A stretch of 60,663 bases of DNA from Bacteroidales bacterium (GTDB lineage: Bacteria > Bacteroidota > Bacteroidia > Bacteroidales > Paludibacteraceae): positions 1 to 60,663 of the forward strand of contig JALFGC010000106.1 in NCBI GenBank assembly GCA_022777485.1. Direction: 5' to 3'. Below, one piece after another: positions 6,880 through 15,224 of this stretch. The notes beneath the pieces are model-generated. The model saw nothing but the letters and a program-made list of their open reading frames with translations. It was not told where the DNA came from and searched no databases. Every line of letters starts with the position of its first letter. Positions within the stretch are counted from its first letter, which is position 1. A program made the position numbers and the translations under genes.

Positions 6880-8454
6880 TTACGCTTTTCTCGGATAGTC
6901 GATGTTGTAGTGCAGCCCGCGGCTCTCTTTGCGCTCAAGGGCTTGGCGGGTGATAAGGTAACCAACATTTATCATATTGCGCAGTTCGCAGATGTCGCGT
7001 GTGGCTGTAACGCGCTTGAACAGGTCTTCCGTCTCCTCGTAGAGCAGGTCGAGCCGCTCCCACGCGCGGCGCAAGCGCAGGTCGGAGCGGACGATACCTA
7101 CATAGGTGGACATGATTTGTCCCACTTCCTTCACATCTTGCGAGATGAGCACGCGCTCCTCGTTGCTGAGCGTGCCTTCATCGTTCCAGTCGGGCACATG
7201 GTTGTTGAAGTCGTACTGCTCTATCATGCTGAGGCTGTGTTTGGCTGCCGCATCAGCATAGACCACTGCCTCGATGAGCGAGTTGCTCGCCAAGCGGTTG
7301 CCACCGTGAAGCCCTGTGCAGGAGCATTCGCCCACGGCATAGAGGCGATGGATGGACGACTCACCATCAAGGTTGACCTTGATACCCCCGCACATATAGT
7401 GCGCGCAGGGCGCTACGGGGATATAGTCTTTCGTGATGTCAATGCCAATACTCAGGCACTTTGCGTAGATATTGGGGAAGTGGTGCTTGGTCTCCTCGGG
7501 GTCTTTGTGGGTAACATCAAGGCAGACGTGGTCAAGACCATGAATCTTCATCTCATTGTCGATAGCGCGCGCCACGATGTCGCGGGGTGCCAGCGATAGG
7601 CGCGGGTCGTATTTCTGCATGAACTCCTCGCCGTTGGGCAGGCGGAGTATGCCTCCGTATCCGCGCATGGCTTCGGTGATGAGGTAGGCAGGATGCGTCT
7701 CCCCGGGGTGGAAGAGGGCGGTGGGGTGGAACTGCACGAACTCCATGTCTTTCACCTGTCCCTTTGCACGATAGACCATCGCGATACCATCGCCGGTGGC
7801 AATGTTGGGGTTGGTGGTGGTGGCATAGACGGCGCCTGTGCCGCCCGTTGCCATAAGGGTTACGCGACTCAAGTAGGTGTCTATCTTGCCGGTCTCGGGG
7901 TTGAGGATATAGGCACCGTAGCATTCGATATCGGGGGTGCGGCGAGTAACGCGCACGCCGAGGTGGTGCTGGGTGATGATTTCCACGGCGAAATGGTTCT
8001 CAAGCACATCGATGAAGGGGTTGTGGCGCACGGCTTCCATCAGTCCGCGCTGTATCTCTGCGCCGGTATCGTCGGCATGGTGCAGGATACGAAACTCCGA
8101 GTGCCCGCCTTCGCGATGGAGGTCGAAAGCGCCTTCGGCATTGCGGTCGAAGTTAACGCCCCAGTTGACCAACTCTTCTATCTGTCGGGGGGCGTTCTTC
8201 ACTACCTGCTCTACGGCACGTGGGTCGGACAACCAATCGCCCGCGACCATCGTATCGTGGATATGCTTTTGGAAATCATCTACTTGCAGGTTCGTTACGG
8301 ACGCAATGCCGCCTTGTGCTTTGGTGGTATTGGCTTCTTCTAAGGTCGTCTTGCAGCAGAGGGCAATCTTGTACTTTTGGGCGCGTGCTACTTTCAGCGC
8401 GAAACTCATACCGGCTACGCCACCGCCGATGATGAGGAAATCGTATTTTTTCAT
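6880..8454 (-). CDS. nadB: L-aspartate oxidase
   Basis: 524 residues. It oxidises L-aspartate to iminoaspartate with FAD, the first step of NAD synthesis from aspartate. FLIIGGGVAGMSFAL (6-20) binds FAD. TTKAQGGIA, HREGGHSEFRILHHAD, FVQFHPTAL and HYMCGGIKV are hallmarks of the succinate dehydrogenase/aspartate oxidase family, and the length is normal for NadB. A downstream segment with GLHGGNRLASNSLIEA completes the flavin site. nadA and nadC, often adjacent, are not in the window. The spacer before the start is occupied by two repeat structures, so expression may depend on leader structure. Its upstream neighbour on the same strand is the small cysteine-rich gene. Confidence 0.95.
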   Translation of the reverse strand: MKKYDFLIIGGGVAGMSFALKVARAQKYKIALCCKTTLEEANTTKAQGGIASVTNLQVDDFQKHIHDTMVAGDWLSDPRAVEQVVKNAPRQIEELVNWGVNFDRNAEGAFDLHREGGHSEFRILHHADDTGAEIQRGLMEAVRHNPFIDVLENHFAVEIITQHHLGVRVTRRTPDIECYGAYILNPETGKIDTYLSRVTLMATGGTGAVYATTTNPNIATGDGIAMVYRAKGQVKDMEFVQFHPTALFHPGETHPAYLITEAMRGYGGILRLPNGEEFMQKYDPRLSLAPRDIVARAIDNEMKIHGLDHVCLDVTHKDPEETKHHFPNIYAKCLSIGIDITKDYIPVAPCAHYMCGGIKVNLDGESSIHRLYAVGECSCTGLHGGNRLASNSLIEAVVYADAAAKHSLSMIEQYDFNNHVPDWNDEGTLSNEERVLISQDVKEVGQIMSTYVGIVRSDLRLRRAWERLDLLYEETEDLFKRVTATRDICELRNMINVGYLITRQALERKESRGLHYNIDYPRKA

Positions 8455-8460
8455 TGTATG

Positions 8461-8582
8461 TTGGAAACTTCGTGTATAAACTTTGTGTAAGAAACTCCGC
8501 TTCGCTTCGTGTATAAAACTTCGTGTTGTGGACTTCGCTTCGCTCCGTGTACAGCCCGCAGGGCTTTCTTACGCGGAGTGAA
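8461..8582 (-). repeat. Covarying hairpin-repeat leader, copy 2 (before nadB)
   Basis: Same parts as the copy before the crtI-like gene: one hairpin AGCCC/GGGCT (8553-8565), then CTTCGCTTCG-type repeats and ACACGAAGTT, ending 12 nt before the nadB ATG. It is oriented the same way relative to transcription. Confidence 0.85.
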
Positions 8583-8588
8583 AAGAGA

Positions 8589-8664
8589 AAGTTTCAAGTT
8601 TCTCCTTTCAAGTTTCGTTCCATACAAAAATGGAGAAACCTGAAACTTGAAACTTGAAACTTTC
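8589..8664. repeat. GAAACTTG-type inverted repeat
   Basis: AAAGTTTCAAGTTTC on the left and GAAACTTGAAACTTT on the right form a large imperfect hairpin made of reiterated CAAGTTT/AAACTTG units, between the cysteine-rich gene and the nadB leader. Related sequence occurs at 10893-10941, 25268-25331 and 42556-42584. Confidence 0.75.
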
Positions 8665-8701
8665 TAACGCGTAGTTGTACCTAATCAAAACAGACAGCCG
8701 A

Positions 8702-8911
8702 TTATTCAGCAACGGTCTCAACTACTTCTTCTACAACAGCGGTGTCAGCCCCGCAGCATGCAGCAGCGGAATCAGCACAGCATGCAGCAGCCTCGCAGCA
8801 AACAGCCGCAGAGTCGCAGCAAGTACCCTCACCTTTGCAGCACTTTTTGTTGTTGCAGCAGCAGCTCATTGCGCACAGCGCAACAGCAGCGATAAGAAGA
8901 ACTTTTTTCAT
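8702..8911 (-). CDS. Small cysteine-doublet peptide, probably exported
   Basis: 69 residues: a hydrophobic N-terminus MKKVLLIAAVALCAMS followed by a body of Cys-Cys pairs at 24/25, 31/32, 38/39, 44/45 and 52/53, plus CCC at 17-19. That makes 14 cysteines in all. The rest is Ala, Asp, Glu and Lys, with an acidic end VVEEVVETVAE. The spacing of 6-8 between pairs looks like a metal- or cluster-binding design, but I recognise no family. C17 could be a lipoprotein attachment Cys, though the preceding AMS is a weak lipobox. A strong promoter stands just upstream, which supports a real gene. Function unknown. Confidence 0.7.
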   Translation of the reverse strand: MKKVLLIAAVALCAMSCCCNNKKCCKGEGTCCDSAAVCCEAAACCADSAAACCGADTAVVEEVVETVAE

Positions 8912-8964
8912 GACTTTAATGCATTAAAAAGGGTTATGTTTTCGAGTTATTTCGAAAAACGTTG

Positions 8965-8996
8965 CAAAATTAGCACATTTTTTGCATATCTCCAAA
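8965..8996 (-). promoter_or_regulatory. Promoter for the cysteine-doublet gene
   Basis: On the minus strand TTTG (8993-8996), 20 bp, TAATTTTG (8965-8972). It overlaps the oppositely directed promoter at 8981-9012. Confidence 0.8.
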
Positions 8997-9012
8997 AAAA
9001 ATAGTATTTTTG
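8981..9012 (+). promoter_or_regulatory. Promoter for the PASTA-rluD genes
   Basis: TTTG (8981-8984), 20 bp, TATTTTTG (9005-9012). Transcription would start near 9018, only about 15 nt before the ATG at 9034, so the leader is very short. It shares bases with the divergent promoter at 8965-8996, so the two cannot easily be occupied at once. Confidence 0.8.
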
Positions 9013-9033
9013 CAAAACTTTTTTGGCAAAATC

Positions 9034-9891
9034 ATGGAAAAACAGCAAAAAAAGCCCTCTCTGGCGGAAAACAACGGCAAAAAAACATGGTTGACTTTGT
9101 TGTTCAACCTGCTGTTGGCATTGGTAATCACTGTCTTGCTCCTGTTGGGGCTTTGGTTCTGGTTGCGCAGTTACACGCAACACGGCAAGGAAGTAGATGT
9201 TCCGAGCGTGGTGGGCATGTATATGCCCGAGGCGGAAGCCATCGTGCAAACGACGGGGATGGTGCTTGTGGTTACAGACTCCACCTTCACGAATAATGTG
9301 CCGCTGGGGGCTATTGCCGAGCAGAACCCGCCTGCCAATAGCCATGCCAAGCAAGGCAGACAACTCTATGTGGTGGTGAACGCGTCCTGCAAGCGGCAGG
9401 TGGTGCTGCCCGATGTGCACGACTTGAGTTACCGCCAAGCCACTGCGACCCTGCGCTCGATAGGTGTGCGCGTGAGTGAGGACTACGAGTGGGAGCCGTC
9501 GGAGTACAAAGACTTGGTGCTGGATGTGAAGTACCGTGGCGAGTCATTGCCTGCAGGCGCGCGCGTGGATGAGGGGACGGAACTCACATTGGTTGTCGGC
9601 TTTGGAAAGGGCACGGAAATGACCGATGTGCCGAATGTGGTGGGCAGGTCGCTACCTGAGGCGCGTGCACTGCTGTTGAATCAACGCCTGACGGTCGGCA
9701 CCGTGGAGTTCGATGAGCCTATCGACGAGACGGGGCGAACTGAAAGTGGCGACTTGCCGGTGGTCTATATGCAAACCCCCGAACTGGGGCAGCGAGTGCT
9801 GGAAGGTTCTATGGTGAATCTGAAACTGTCCGCGGATATAGAGAAAGCCGTTACAAACCACAATACCGAATCGGAAGATGAGTGGTTTTGA
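9034..9891 (+). CDS. PASTA domain membrane protein
   Basis: 285 residues: a short basic N-terminus, one membrane helix (about 17-40, WLTLLFNLLLALVITVLLLL), then three PASTA domains beginning VDVPSVVGM, VVLPDVHDLSY and TDVPNVVGRS. PASTA domains bind muropeptides in Gram-positive kinases. In Bacteroidota this single-helix form without kinase is common next to rluD. The start is ATG 9034; an upstream TTG at 9010 lies inside the promoter and cannot be used. The end overlaps rluD by 14 bp, so the two are co-expressed. A cell-wall sensing or binding role is inferred from the domain only. Confidence 0.85.
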   Translation: MEKQQKKPSLAENNGKKTWLTLLFNLLLALVITVLLLLGLWFWLRSYTQHGKEVDVPSVVGMYMPEAEAIVQTTGMVLVVTDSTFTNNVPLGAIAEQNPPANSHAKQGRQLYVVVNASCKRQVVLPDVHDLSYRQATATLRSIGVRVSEDYEWEPSEYKDLVLDVKYRGESLPAGARVDEGTELTLVVGFGKGTEMTDVPNVVGRSLPEARALLLNQRLTVGTVEFDEPIDETGRTESGDLPVVYMQTPELGQRVLEGSMVNLKLSADIEKAVTNHNTESEDEWF

Positions 9892-10888
9892 ACGATATAG
9901 TTGCACGGTGGACAAAGGACAGATGCCCGTCCGCGTGGATAAGTACCTAAGCGAGCACATGCCGGGTACGAGCCGAAATCGTATCCAGCAGGCTGCCGAG
10001 GCGGGGAATATACTTGTGAACGAGCAACCTGTGGCAAGCAACTACAAGGTCAAGCCGCTCGACCTCGTGCAGGTCATGCTCGACCATGAGCCGATAGACT
10101 TCACCATCCAACCCGAGAACATCCCCCTCGAGGTAGTCTATGAGGACGCCGATGTGCTGGTTATCAACAAGCCTGCGGGCTTGGTGGTGCACCCGGGGCA
10201 CGGCAACTACGAGCACACCCTGCTCAACGCCATTGCCTACTATTTCCAACAGACACAGGCGCACCTCGACATCAACAACCCCGAGATAGGCTTGGTGCAT
10301 CGCATCGACAAAGACACCAGCGGGTTGCTGCTCATCGCCAAGACGCCCGAGGCGAAGACGAACCTTGGTAAGCAGTTCTTCGACCACACCACCGAGCGCA
10401 CCTACAATGCCCTCGTCTGGGGCACCTTCACCGAGGAGAGCGGTACCATCACGGGCGCCCTCGCGCGCGACACGCGCGACCGTACCATATATAGGATATA
10501 CGACCTCGATGAGAACCCCAATGCCAAGGAGGCAATCACCCACTGGCGTGTATTGGAGCGATTCCCCTACGTAACGCTCGTGGAATGCCGCTTGGAGACG
10601 GGGCGGACGCATCAGATTCGCGTGCATATGAAGTCCATTGGACATCCGCTCTTTGCAGACGAGAAATACGGCGGCATGGAAATCTTGAAAGGTCTGCGCA
10701 CGCAGAAGTACAGCCAATATATCCACAATTGTTTTGCCCTATGCCCGCGGCAGGTGCTCCACGCTAAGACGCTCGGTTTCACCCATCCCCGTACCGGCGA
10801 ACGCATGTTCTTCGACTCACCTTGGCCTGCCGACATCGAAGCGCTTATCGACAAATGGCGCAACTACCAACGGAACACACTGTTGTAA
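9878..10888 (+). CDS. rluD: RluD-type 23S rRNA pseudouridine synthase
   Basis: 336 residues. An N-terminal S4 RNA-binding domain (about 16-75, with VDKYLSEHMPGTSRNRIQ) is followed by the RluA-family catalytic domain. HRIDKDTSGL (141-150) carries the catalytic Asp, D144, and INKPAGLVVHPG and ETGRTHQIRVH are the other family signatures. The enzyme isomerises uridines in helix 69 of 23S rRNA if it is a true RluD; the RluC/RluA branch cannot be fully excluded. It overlaps the PASTA gene. Confidence 0.9.
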   Translation: MSGFERYSCTVDKGQMPVRVDKYLSEHMPGTSRNRIQQAAEAGNILVNEQPVASNYKVKPLDLVQVMLDHEPIDFTIQPENIPLEVVYEDADVLVINKPAGLVVHPGHGNYEHTLLNAIAYYFQQTQAHLDINNPEIGLVHRIDKDTSGLLLIAKTPEAKTNLGKQFFDHTTERTYNALVWGTFTEESGTITGALARDTRDRTIYRIYDLDENPNAKEAITHWRVLERFPYVTLVECRLETGRTHQIRVHMKSIGHPLFADEKYGGMEILKGLRTQKYSQYIHNCFALCPRQVLHAKTLGFTHPRTGERMFFDSPWPADIEALIDKWRNYQRNTLL

Positions 10889-10892
10889 AGTA

Positions 10893-10941
10893 AAAAAAGT
10901 TTTAAGTTCCAAGTTGAACTTGAAACCAGAAACCAGAAACA
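10893..10941. repeat. AACTTG-type repeat between rluD and porX
   Basis: TTTTAAGTTCCAAGTTGAAC and GAAACCAGAAACCAGAAAC make a short inverted and direct repeat ending about 10 nt before the porX start. It has the same flavour as the 8589-8664 structure. Confidence 0.6.
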
Positions 10942-10951
10942 AATAAAATCT

Positions 10952-12523
10952 ATGAACAGAATCCTTTGGGCGGACGATGAAATCGACCTCTTGACCCCCT
11001 ACCTTATCTATCTTCGCAGTAAAGACTATGAAGTGCTGACCGCTACCAACGGACAGGACGCTATTGACATTTGCCGGCAAGAGCCGTTGGATATCGTTTT
11101 CCTGGACGAGAACATGCCCGGTCTGTCGGGATTGGAAGCCTTGCAGGAGATCAAGCGCCTGCACCCCGAGTTGCCCGTGGTGATGATTACCAAGAGCGAG
11201 GAGGAGCGTATCATGGAGCAGGCTATCGGTGAGAAAATCGCCGACTATCTCATCAAACCTGTCAACCCCAGTCAGATACTGCTGTGTCTTAAAAAGCATA
11301 TCCATCAGCACGACATTCTCAGTGAGCACACCAACCAGTCCTATCGGCAGGAGTTCAGCGACATAGCCTACATGATAGACACGGCGCAGACCTTGGAGGA
11401 ATGGATGGCGATAGAGCGCACACTCACCAAATGGGACCTCGACTTGCAGGATGTGGACTCCTCCATGCGCGAAATGCTCGACATGCAGCGCACCCAGGCC
11501 AACGCCGCTTTCGCCAAGTTTATTCAGAAGAATTACGAGGCGTGGTTCGCAACCCCCTCGACACCCGCTTTCAGCGGGAAAGCAGAGACGGCAGTGCGCC
11601 CCCTCATGTCGCCCGACATCTTCAAACGCGTCCTCTTTCCCATGCTCGACAAGGGTGAGAAGGTCTTCTTCGTGGTCATCGACAACTTCCGCTACGACCA
11701 GTGGAAAACCATCCAACCGCTACTCAGCGAGTGCTTCACCGTAACCCAAGAGAGCCAATATCTCTCTATCCTTCCCACCGCCACCCAGTATGCGCGCAAC
11801 GCCATTTTCTCAGGACTCATGCCCTTGCAGATACAAGAGATGTACCCTGACCTGTGGGTGGAAGAAGACGAAGAGGAGGGCAAAAACCTCAACGAGAAAG
11901 AACTTATCAAGACTCAGATAGAGCGCTTCCGACGCCACGACACTTGCTCCTATTTCAAAATCAACGAGAGCGATTTCTGCGAGCGTGTCATCGCCCAACT
12001 GAAAGGACTGCAGACCCAACTTAATGTGGTGGTACTCAACTTCATAGACATGCTCTCTCATTCCCGCACAGAGAGCAAGATGATGCGCGAATTGGCGAAC
12101 GACGAAGCGGCATATCGCAGCCTCACCCTCTCGTGGTTCCGCCATTCGCCCACTTTCGCACTCTTCCGCCGCATTGCCGAATTGGGCTACAAAGTCGTGC
12201 TCACCACCGACCACGGAACCGTCCGCGTGAAGAACCCCGTGCAAATCATTGCCGATAAGAACACCAACACCAACCTCCGCTACAAGGTCGGAAAGGCACT
12301 CAACTGCCAAAGCAAGAATGTGATGGTGATAGAGCAACCCAAGAAAGTGGGGCTCCCATGCCCGAATGTGAGCAGCAGTTACATGTTCTGCACGGGCAAC
12401 GACTTCTTCGGATACCCCAACAACTTCAACTACTATGCCCAATACTACCGCAATACCTTCCAGCACGGCGGCGTCTCCATTGAGGAGATGATAATCCCCC
12501 TTATCACCCTCGAACCTAAGTGA
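10952..12523 (+). CDS. porX: PorX, response regulator with PglZ/alkaline-phosphatase-like domain
   Basis: 523 residues. The receiver domain (1-120) has the acidic pair D8/D9, phospho-acceptor D52 in FLDENMPG, T80 and K102. A helical linker leads to the PglZ domain of the alkaline phosphatase superfamily, with FFVVIDNFRYDQW, FIDMLSHSRTES and TTDHGT as metal-site segments. In Porphyromonas and Flavobacterium PorX works with the kinase PorY to control type IX secretion. porY is not in the window. Between NYEAWF and LMSPDIF there are about 14 residues that I believe most relatives lack; they are coded around the palindrome CCCGCTTTCAGCGGG (11564-11578). Confidence 0.93.
   Translation: MNRILWADDEIDLLTPYLIYLRSKDYEVLTATNGQDAIDICRQEPLDIVFLDENMPGLSGLEALQEIKRLHPELPVVMITKSEEERIMEQAIGEKIADYLIKPVNPSQILLCLKKHIHQHDILSEHTNQSYRQEFSDIAYMIDTAQTLEEWMAIERTLTKWDLDLQDVDSSMREMLDMQRTQANAAFAKFIQKNYEAWFATPSTPAFSGKAETAVRPLMSPDIFKRVLFPMLDKGEKVFFVVIDNFRYDQWKTIQPLLSECFTVTQESQYLSILPTATQYARNAIFSGLMPLQIQEMYPDLWVEEDEEEGKNLNEKELIKTQIERFRRHDTCSYFKINESDFCERVIAQLKGLQTQLNVVVLNFIDMLSHSRTESKMMRELANDEAAYRSLTLSWFRHSPTFALFRRIAELGYKVVLTTDHGTVRVKNPVQIIADKNTNTNLRYKVGKALNCQSKNVMVIEQPKKVGLPCPNVSSSYMFCTGNDFFGYPNNFNYYAQYYRNTFQHGGVSIEEMIIPLITLEPK
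11552..11611. repeat. Palindrome-bearing insertion inside porX
   Basis: CCCGCT-TTC-AGCGGG (11564-11578) lies in frame in the linker between receiver and PglZ domains, flanked by C-rich stretches. It codes for residues around STPAFSGKAETAV. Whether it is an insertion rests on my memory of the family and needs an alignment. Confidence 0.5.
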
Positions 12524-12600
12524 TTAGGGCAATGCACGTATAATAAACCAAACAAGACAAATCTGTCTTTTATCCTTTGTCCTTTATCTTTCATCCTGAA

Positions 12601-13542
12601 ATGCGCCGTCTCAAGTTCATTATCTACACCCTCTTTTTGCTAGTTGCTGTGGCAGTCTTCCTGCCGTTGTGCTCGCATGGTACCCCATCAACCCCGCAAG
12701 AGGGGACGCGAGTTGTCCGCGTCCTCACCTACAATACCCATCGCATGGGGATGTTCCGTAAGCCGAATGATAATCAGGTGATAAACTACCTCCGAAATGG
12801 GCAGGATGCGGATATCATCTGCTTGCAGGAAGTGGAAGTGTACAAAGACTCAAAGTACCTCACCCTATCCGATTTGAAGCGCGCACTGAGCACCAAGTAC
12901 CCCTATTCGTATTTCGATTTCTCGGTGTACAACAACCGCCGTCAGTTCGGCAACGTCGTCTTTTCGCGCTACCCGCTTATCCACAAGCAGACTATCCGTT
13001 ACCCCTCCCGCGCCAACATCTCTTCCCGATGTGATGTGGTGATACCCTCTGACGGGGCTGCCCGGGTAGTGGCAAAGAAGGCGCAAGGAGATGCGGGTTC
13101 AGGGCTGCAATCCTAAGATAGCGAAGAGATTAGAAGATTCGATACCATTCGCCTAATCACCAACCACTTAGAGTCCAACCGCTTCGGAGAGGACGACTTC
13201 GAGGAACTCAAGCAGAAGTACTCCGTTGCCCACGAGGCGAGGGTGGAGCAGGCAAAGTGTGTGCGCGAGGCTATTGACGCTTCGCCCTATCCCCTTATTG
13301 TCGTAGGCGACTTCAACGACCTGCCCCTCTCCTCCACCTATTGGCAGATACGCAGGCTCGACATGCGCGATGCCTTTCTCTGCACCTCGTGGGGACGCTA
13401 CGGCGCCACCCTCATCAAGGGTATCTTTGCAGCACGTATCGATTACATCCTCTGTTCCCGCGCGCTCCGACCGCTCCGATGCACCATTGACCGCGTCCCC
13501 TATTCTGACCATTACCCCCTCCACGCCGTCATAGCCTATTGA
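12601..13542 (+). pseudogene. Endonuclease/exonuclease/phosphatase family protein, interrupted by a stop codon
   Basis: A single frame of 313 codons with one TAA at 13114-13116. Before it: a membrane anchor or signal (KFIIYTLFLLVAVAVFLPL), then LTYNTHRMG, DIICLQEVE and NVVFSRYPL, typical of the EEP metal-dependent phosphatase fold. After it: TNHLESNRF, VVGDFNDLP, ARIDYIL and YSDHYPLHAVI, the rest of the catalytic core. The stop lies in about 32 codons (13043-13140) that sit between CDVVI and DTIRLITNH, where I expect only a few residues. GATACC occurs at both ends, exactly 100 bp apart. The reading frame is kept across this insert. It could be a recent pseudogene, a base error or a read-through stop. 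The T-rich repeat before the start (TTTATCCTTTGTCCTTTATC) resembles one in mutL. Confidence 0.75.
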
Positions 13543-13659
13543 TAGACGCGAACACCCTTGTTGTTCGCTCGGCTGCCTCGGTCGAGCACTTGTTCCGTGG
13601 TGCTTTGGTCCCTCCCGCCTCCTCCCCGAATCTCCATCGAAACTCCACCGATACAATCT

Positions 13660-13703
13660 TGGGTGATTCTTGGGTGATTCTTGGGTGATTCTTGGGTGAT
13701 TCA
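13660..13703. repeat. 11-bp tandem repeat (TTGGGTGATTC) x4
   Basis: Four perfect head-to-tail copies in the 400-bp spacer between the EEP gene and ychF, followed by a degenerate fifth. The rest of that spacer holds no gene; it ends with the ychF promoter and a short AATTCGT repeat. Confidence 0.9.
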
Positions 13704-13843
13704 TGGACCTTTATCGAACCAATCAGCGGGGACTGTCCTTACTTTTTGTTGTCCCCTGTTCTTCTGTGTAATGCTTTTTATTTCGGAGATTGGCTCCTGT
13801 TGCGTTACGGAATGATAATTTTTACGATAAAAACGGCACATTA

Positions 13844-13875
13844 TTTGCTTAATTAAAAAAAAAGCAGTACCTTTG
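13844..13875 (+). promoter_or_regulatory. Promoter for ychF
   Basis: TTTG (13844-13847), 20 bp, TACCTTTG (13868-13875), about 65 bp before the ychF ATG. Confidence 0.8.
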
Positions 13876-13941
13876 CCGATTATTTGTTGCCGAATAGCGC
13901 AATCAATGGTAAATCGTAATTCGTAATTCGTAAATATCAGT

Positions 13942-15048
13942 ATGTCTCTTCAATGCGGAATAGTAGGGTTACCTAATGTCGGTAAATCAACCCTTTTCAA
14001 CTGTCTGAGCAACGCGAAAGCGCAGTCTGCCAACTTCCCGTTCTGTACTATCGAGCCCAATGTGGGCGTCATCACCGTGCCCGATGAGCGGCTTATCAAA
14101 TTAGGCGAACTATGCAAGCCCGAGCGCGGCGTCATACCCACCACGGTGGAAATCGTGGACATTGCCGGACTCGTAAAGGGCGCCTCAAAAGGCGAGGGAC
14201 TCGGCAATAAGTTCTTGGCGAACATCCGCGAGACCGACGCTATCATCCATGTTCTCCGTTGTTTCGACGACGAAAACGTGGTCCACGTGGACGGCTCCGT
14301 AGACCCCGTACGCGACAAGGAGATCATTGACGCGGAGTTGCAGTTGAAGGACTTGGAGACTGTGGAAAGCCGTATTCAGAAGACGGAAAAGCAGGCGAAA
14401 GCGGGCGGCGATAAACAGGCGAAGATAGCCTTGGATGTCCTCTACAAGTACCGTGAAGCACTCTCCGAGGGCAAGAACGCACGCACCGTCGAACTCACCA
14501 ACAAAGAGGAAGAGCAGGCGGCGAAGGAGATGTTCCTGCTGACCAACAAACCCGTGATGTACGTCTGCAATGTGGACGAGGAGAGTGCGGTGAAGGGGAA
14601 TGCCTACGTGGAGCAGGTGCGTGAAGCAGTAAAAGACGAGAACGCACAAGTGCTGGTGCTTGCTGCGAAGATAGAGAGCGAGATAGCCGAACTCGAGACC
14701 TACGACGAGCGACAGATGTTCTTAGAGGAAATCGGGCTGGAAGAATCGGGCGTGAATCGGCTTATCAAGGCGGCGTATGCCTTGCTCGACCTGCGCACTT
14801 TCCTCACCGCCGGCTCCGACGAGGTACGCGCATGGACATTCCGAGCAGGGAGCAAAGCGCCGCAGTGTGCAGGCGTGATACACACCGACTTCGAGCGCGG
14901 ATTCATCCGAGCAGAGGTCATCAAGTACGAGGACTTCATCACCCTCGGAGGTGAGGCGCAGTGCCGAGCAGCAGGCAAACTGGGCATCGAAGGCAAAGAC
15001 TACATCGTCCAAGACGGTGACATCATGCACTTCCTGTTCAATGTGTGA
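13942..15048 (+). CDS. ychF: YchF/OLA1-type ATPase
   Basis: 368 residues, the usual length. The P-loop GLPNVGKS is at 9-16. NFPFCTIEPNVGVI is the switch I region typical of YchF, and VDIAGLVKGASKGEGLGN is the G3 region. A coiled-coil arm follows, then the TGS domain at the end with AGSKAPQCAGVIHTDFE and GFIRAEVI. YchF is a universally conserved ribosome-associated P-loop ATPase that prefers ATP to GTP. It has its own promoter and stands as a single gene before the antiporter, from which it is separated by a hairpin-repeat leader. Confidence 0.96.
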   Translation: MSLQCGIVGLPNVGKSTLFNCLSNAKAQSANFPFCTIEPNVGVITVPDERLIKLGELCKPERGVIPTTVEIVDIAGLVKGASKGEGLGNKFLANIRETDAIIHVLRCFDDENVVHVDGSVDPVRDKEIIDAELQLKDLETVESRIQKTEKQAKAGGDKQAKIALDVLYKYREALSEGKNARTVELTNKEEEQAAKEMFLLTNKPVMYVCNVDEESAVKGNAYVEQVREAVKDENAQVLVLAAKIESEIAELETYDERQMFLEEIGLEESGVNRLIKAAYALLDLRTFLTAGSDEVRAWTFRAGSKAPQCAGVIHTDFERGFIRAEVIKYEDFITLGGEAQCRAAGKLGIEGKDYIVQDGDIMHFLFNV

Positions 15049-15068
15049 CCAAGGATGAAGGACCGCTT

Positions 15069-15221
15069 TAACTTCGTGTATGAAAGCCTCTGCGAGGCTG
15101 TAAGAAAGTAAAAGTACAAAACTACGTGTAAAGAAGCGCTACGCGCTGTACACGGAGCGAAGCGAAGTTAAATACACGAAGTCCCTTACACGGAGCGAAG
15201 CGAAGTTAAATACACGAAGTT
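15069..15221 (+). repeat. Covarying hairpin-repeat leader, copy 3 (before the antiporter)
   Basis: Starts with AACTTCGTGTA, then hairpins AGCCTC/GAGGCT (15085-15099) and AGCGC/GCGCT (15135-15147). Two copies of ACACGGAGCGAAGCGAAGTT follow, each with TACACGAAGT, the last ending 4 nt before the ATG. Stem sequences differ from copies 1 and 2 but remain complementary. Confidence 0.85.
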
Positions 15222-15224
15222 TAT

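Noticed and set aside
13081..13140. tRNA-like segment in the EEP insert
   Set aside because: A GGTTC-like string suggested a T arm, but no acceptor or anticodon stem can be formed.
13041..13146. Insertion sequence in the EEP gene
   Set aside because: The insert is only about 100 bp, has no terminal inverted repeats or transposase, and keeps the frame; kept only as an insert of unknown kind.
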